NCBI GenBank assembly: GCA_937864275.1
Contig: CALMIW010000642.1
Coordinates: forward strand, 1 to 6,874
Source: an uncultured Dehalococcoidia bacterium
GTDB taxonomy: Bacteria > Chloroflexota > Dehalococcoidia > Tepidiformales > Tepidiformaceae
Length of the DNA stretch: 6,874 nt
Direction of reading: 5' to 3'
Every line of letters starts with the position of its first letter. Position 1 is the stretch's first letter. The notes under the pieces are model-generated. The model worked only from the letters and a program-made list of their open reading frames with translations. It was not told the DNA's origin and ran no database searches. This document shows positions 5,968 through 6,874 of this stretch, piece after piece. The translations under genes and the position numbers were made by a program.

Positions 5968-5990
5968 CGGCAGGGCGACCAGAGCGACGA
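5943..5990. other. Breakpoint 1: PHP gene joined to 4Fe-4S gene
   Basis: Minus-strand PHP homology ends at about 5967, and plus-strand 4Fe-4S homology and codon bias begin at about 5968. Both genes lack their natural 5' ends here. No insertion-sequence ends, target duplication or tRNA are visible at the join. Confidence 0.7.
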
Positions 5991-6678
5991 GGCGCGCGTC
6001 GACGCCGCGATGCGCACGTTCGTGTCCGAGTTCGGCATCACGGCGGCCGTGCATCTGGAGTCGTGCGTGAAATGCGGCCTGTGCGCCGAGGCCTGCCTCT
6101 TCTACCGGACGACGGGCGACCCCAGGTACACGCCGATCCACAAGCTCGAGCCCTTCCGCCGCGCCTACTTCCGCGAGGCGAGCCCCCTGGCGCCGCTCGT
6201 GCGCAAGCTGGGGCTGGTCCGCAAGCCCACCATCGGCGACCTGGAGCAGTGGCAGGAGCTGCTCTACGACTCCTGCACGATGTGCGGCCGCTGCACGCTG
6301 GTCTGCCCGATGGGCATCGACATCGCGGAACTGGTGAAGGAGGCGCGCCACGGCATGTTCGTGGCCGGACTCGTGCCGGAGCGCCTCGCGCTGATGGACC
6401 GCGCCGCCCGCCAGTGTGGCAGCCCCGCGACGCCCGGCGAGGACCTCCCCGACATCCTCGACGAAGTGTCGAAGCAGCACGGCGTGCCGATCCCGTGCGA
6501 CCTCGCGAGCGCCGGCATCCTCGTCACCGCGGCGCCGGCCGAGCTTTCCGAGCACACCAGGGCGATGGCCGCCGCGGCGAAGATCCTGAACCGGACCGGC
6601 GAGCGCTGGACGATGCACCAGGGCGGGTTCGACGCCTCCAACATCGGCTTCAACAACGGCGACCTGGAGCTGCAGGAG
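5968..6678 (+). CDS. 4Fe-4S dicluster (HdrC/GlpC-like) protein, truncated at both ends
   Basis: This plus-strand frame, open to the right edge, encodes a (Fe-S)-binding protein. The first cluster motif CVKCGLCAEAC has its cysteines at codons 6064, 6073, 6082 and 6094; the second, CTMCGRCTLVCP, at 6274, 6283, 6292 and 6304. Each should bind one 4Fe-4S cluster and pass electrons, as in heterodisulfide-reductase HdrC or anaerobic glycerol-3-phosphate dehydrogenase GlpC. Downstream, GVPIPCDLASAGILVTAAPA and KILNRTGERWT resemble the start of the CCG-type catalytic domain of HdrD-like proteins. The first in-frame ATG is at 6010, but homology-like sequence and strong codon bias begin earlier and no ribosome-binding site precedes it, so the true start was probably lost at the breakpoint. 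The C-terminal CCG domain is also missing: near 6680 the frame continues into a radical SAM sequence. G/C at third positions is 116 of 120 codons counted from 6061, clearly higher than in the left genes. Boundaries are approximate. Confidence 0.8.
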
Positions 6679-6711
6679 AAGCTCACGCGCTCGCTGGTCG
6701 AACTTTTCCAC
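6664..6711. other. Breakpoint 2: in-frame join of 4Fe-4S protein and radical SAM protein
   Basis: Residues LELQEKLTRSLVELF, encoded here, fit both families: Fe-S proteins often read ELQ-x-x-LT-x-R-L at this point, and PA0069-type radical SAM proteins read LTRS-L-E-V-L. The exact join cannot be placed within this stretch. The reading frame is preserved across it. Confidence 0.6.
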
Positions 6712-6874
6712 GAGACGTCCCACCCCGTGGGCATCGTCACCAAGAACGCGCTGGTGGAGCGCGACCTGGACCTGCTCGCGCCCATGGCCGCGCGCGATCT
6801 CGTCGCCGTCTCGATCTCCGTCACCACGCTCGACAACGGCCTCGCCCATCGACTGGAGCCGAGGGCCAGCGCGC
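6679..6874 (+). CDS. PA0069-type radical SAM protein, internal fragment
   Basis: The final ~65 codons read like the middle of the PA0069/Rv2578c group of radical SAM proteins, which are related to spore photoproduct lyase. HPVGIVTKNALVERDLDLL is the conserved strand-helix after the SAM-cluster region, followed by SISVTTLD and the LEPRAS block near the right edge. The C-x-x-x-C-x-x-C motif that holds the SAM-cleaving cluster would lie upstream, but here that place is taken by the 4Fe-4S dicluster protein. The fragment therefore lacks its catalytic cluster and continues past the window. Third positions are G/C in 60 of 65 codons. It is in frame with the preceding segment, so automatic gene calling would report one fused protein; I think that product is artificial. 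Its left boundary is uncertain by about 30 bases. Confidence 0.7.

Noticed and set aside
5968..6849. Minus-strand extension of the PHP frame to 463 codons
   Set aside because: Beyond about 5967 it reads antisense to clear 4Fe-4S and radical SAM coding sequence and has no PHP similarity, so it is not a natural N-terminus.
1..6874. tRNA or rRNA genes, CRISPR arrays, insertion sequences, att sites
   Set aside because: No tRNA- or rRNA-like sequence, regularly spaced repeats, transposase or integrase coding sequence, or terminal inverted repeats were seen, including at the two breakpoints.

Overview
This is a GC-rich bacterial window with two compositionally different parts. From base 1 to about 5960 it reads like an ordinary stretch of one high-GC genome: compact genes, short gaps, recognisable Shine-Dalgarno sites at several starts, and about 82% G/C at third codon positions in the two genes I counted. 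No marker gene fixes the lineage. The single-membrane-anchor carboxypeptidase and the general gene mix would suit a high-GC Chloroflexota or Actinomycetota, but that is a guess.

Layout of the left part: a 5' fragment of a crotonase (enoyl-CoA hydratase/isomerase) gene runs off the left edge on the minus strand. It is followed, also on the minus strand, by a membrane-anchored VanY-type D,D-carboxypeptidase, an alpha/beta hydrolase, a second and larger alpha/beta hydrolase with a transmembrane segment and a long charged tail, and an SLT-type lysozyme-like protein. The two hydrolases overlap by 13 bases and look translationally coupled. The membrane hydrolase has its own candidate promoter and palindrome. 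A DinB-like metal-binding protein is then transcribed divergently on the plus strand. It converges on a small P-loop kinase-like protein, and the two stop codons share a CTAG. A PHP-domain metal-dependent phosphoesterase lies next on the minus strand. The only visible themes are two peptidoglycan-active proteins and a coupled pair of hydrolases; no dedicated pathway is evident.

The right part, from about 5965 to the end, is a patchwork. The PHP gene loses its N-terminal metal motif where it abruptly meets a plus-strand 4Fe-4S dicluster (HdrC/GlpC-like) coding segment that has about 97% G/C at third positions. That segment then passes in frame, around 6664-6711, into the middle of a PA0069-type radical SAM protein, which runs off the right edge without its own SAM-cluster cysteines. 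I read this as two breakpoints joining three broken genes, most likely a chimeric assembly and less likely a real rearrangement. I did not find a convincing new biological system; the chimeric right end and the unusual membrane-anchored hydrolase are what deserve attention.
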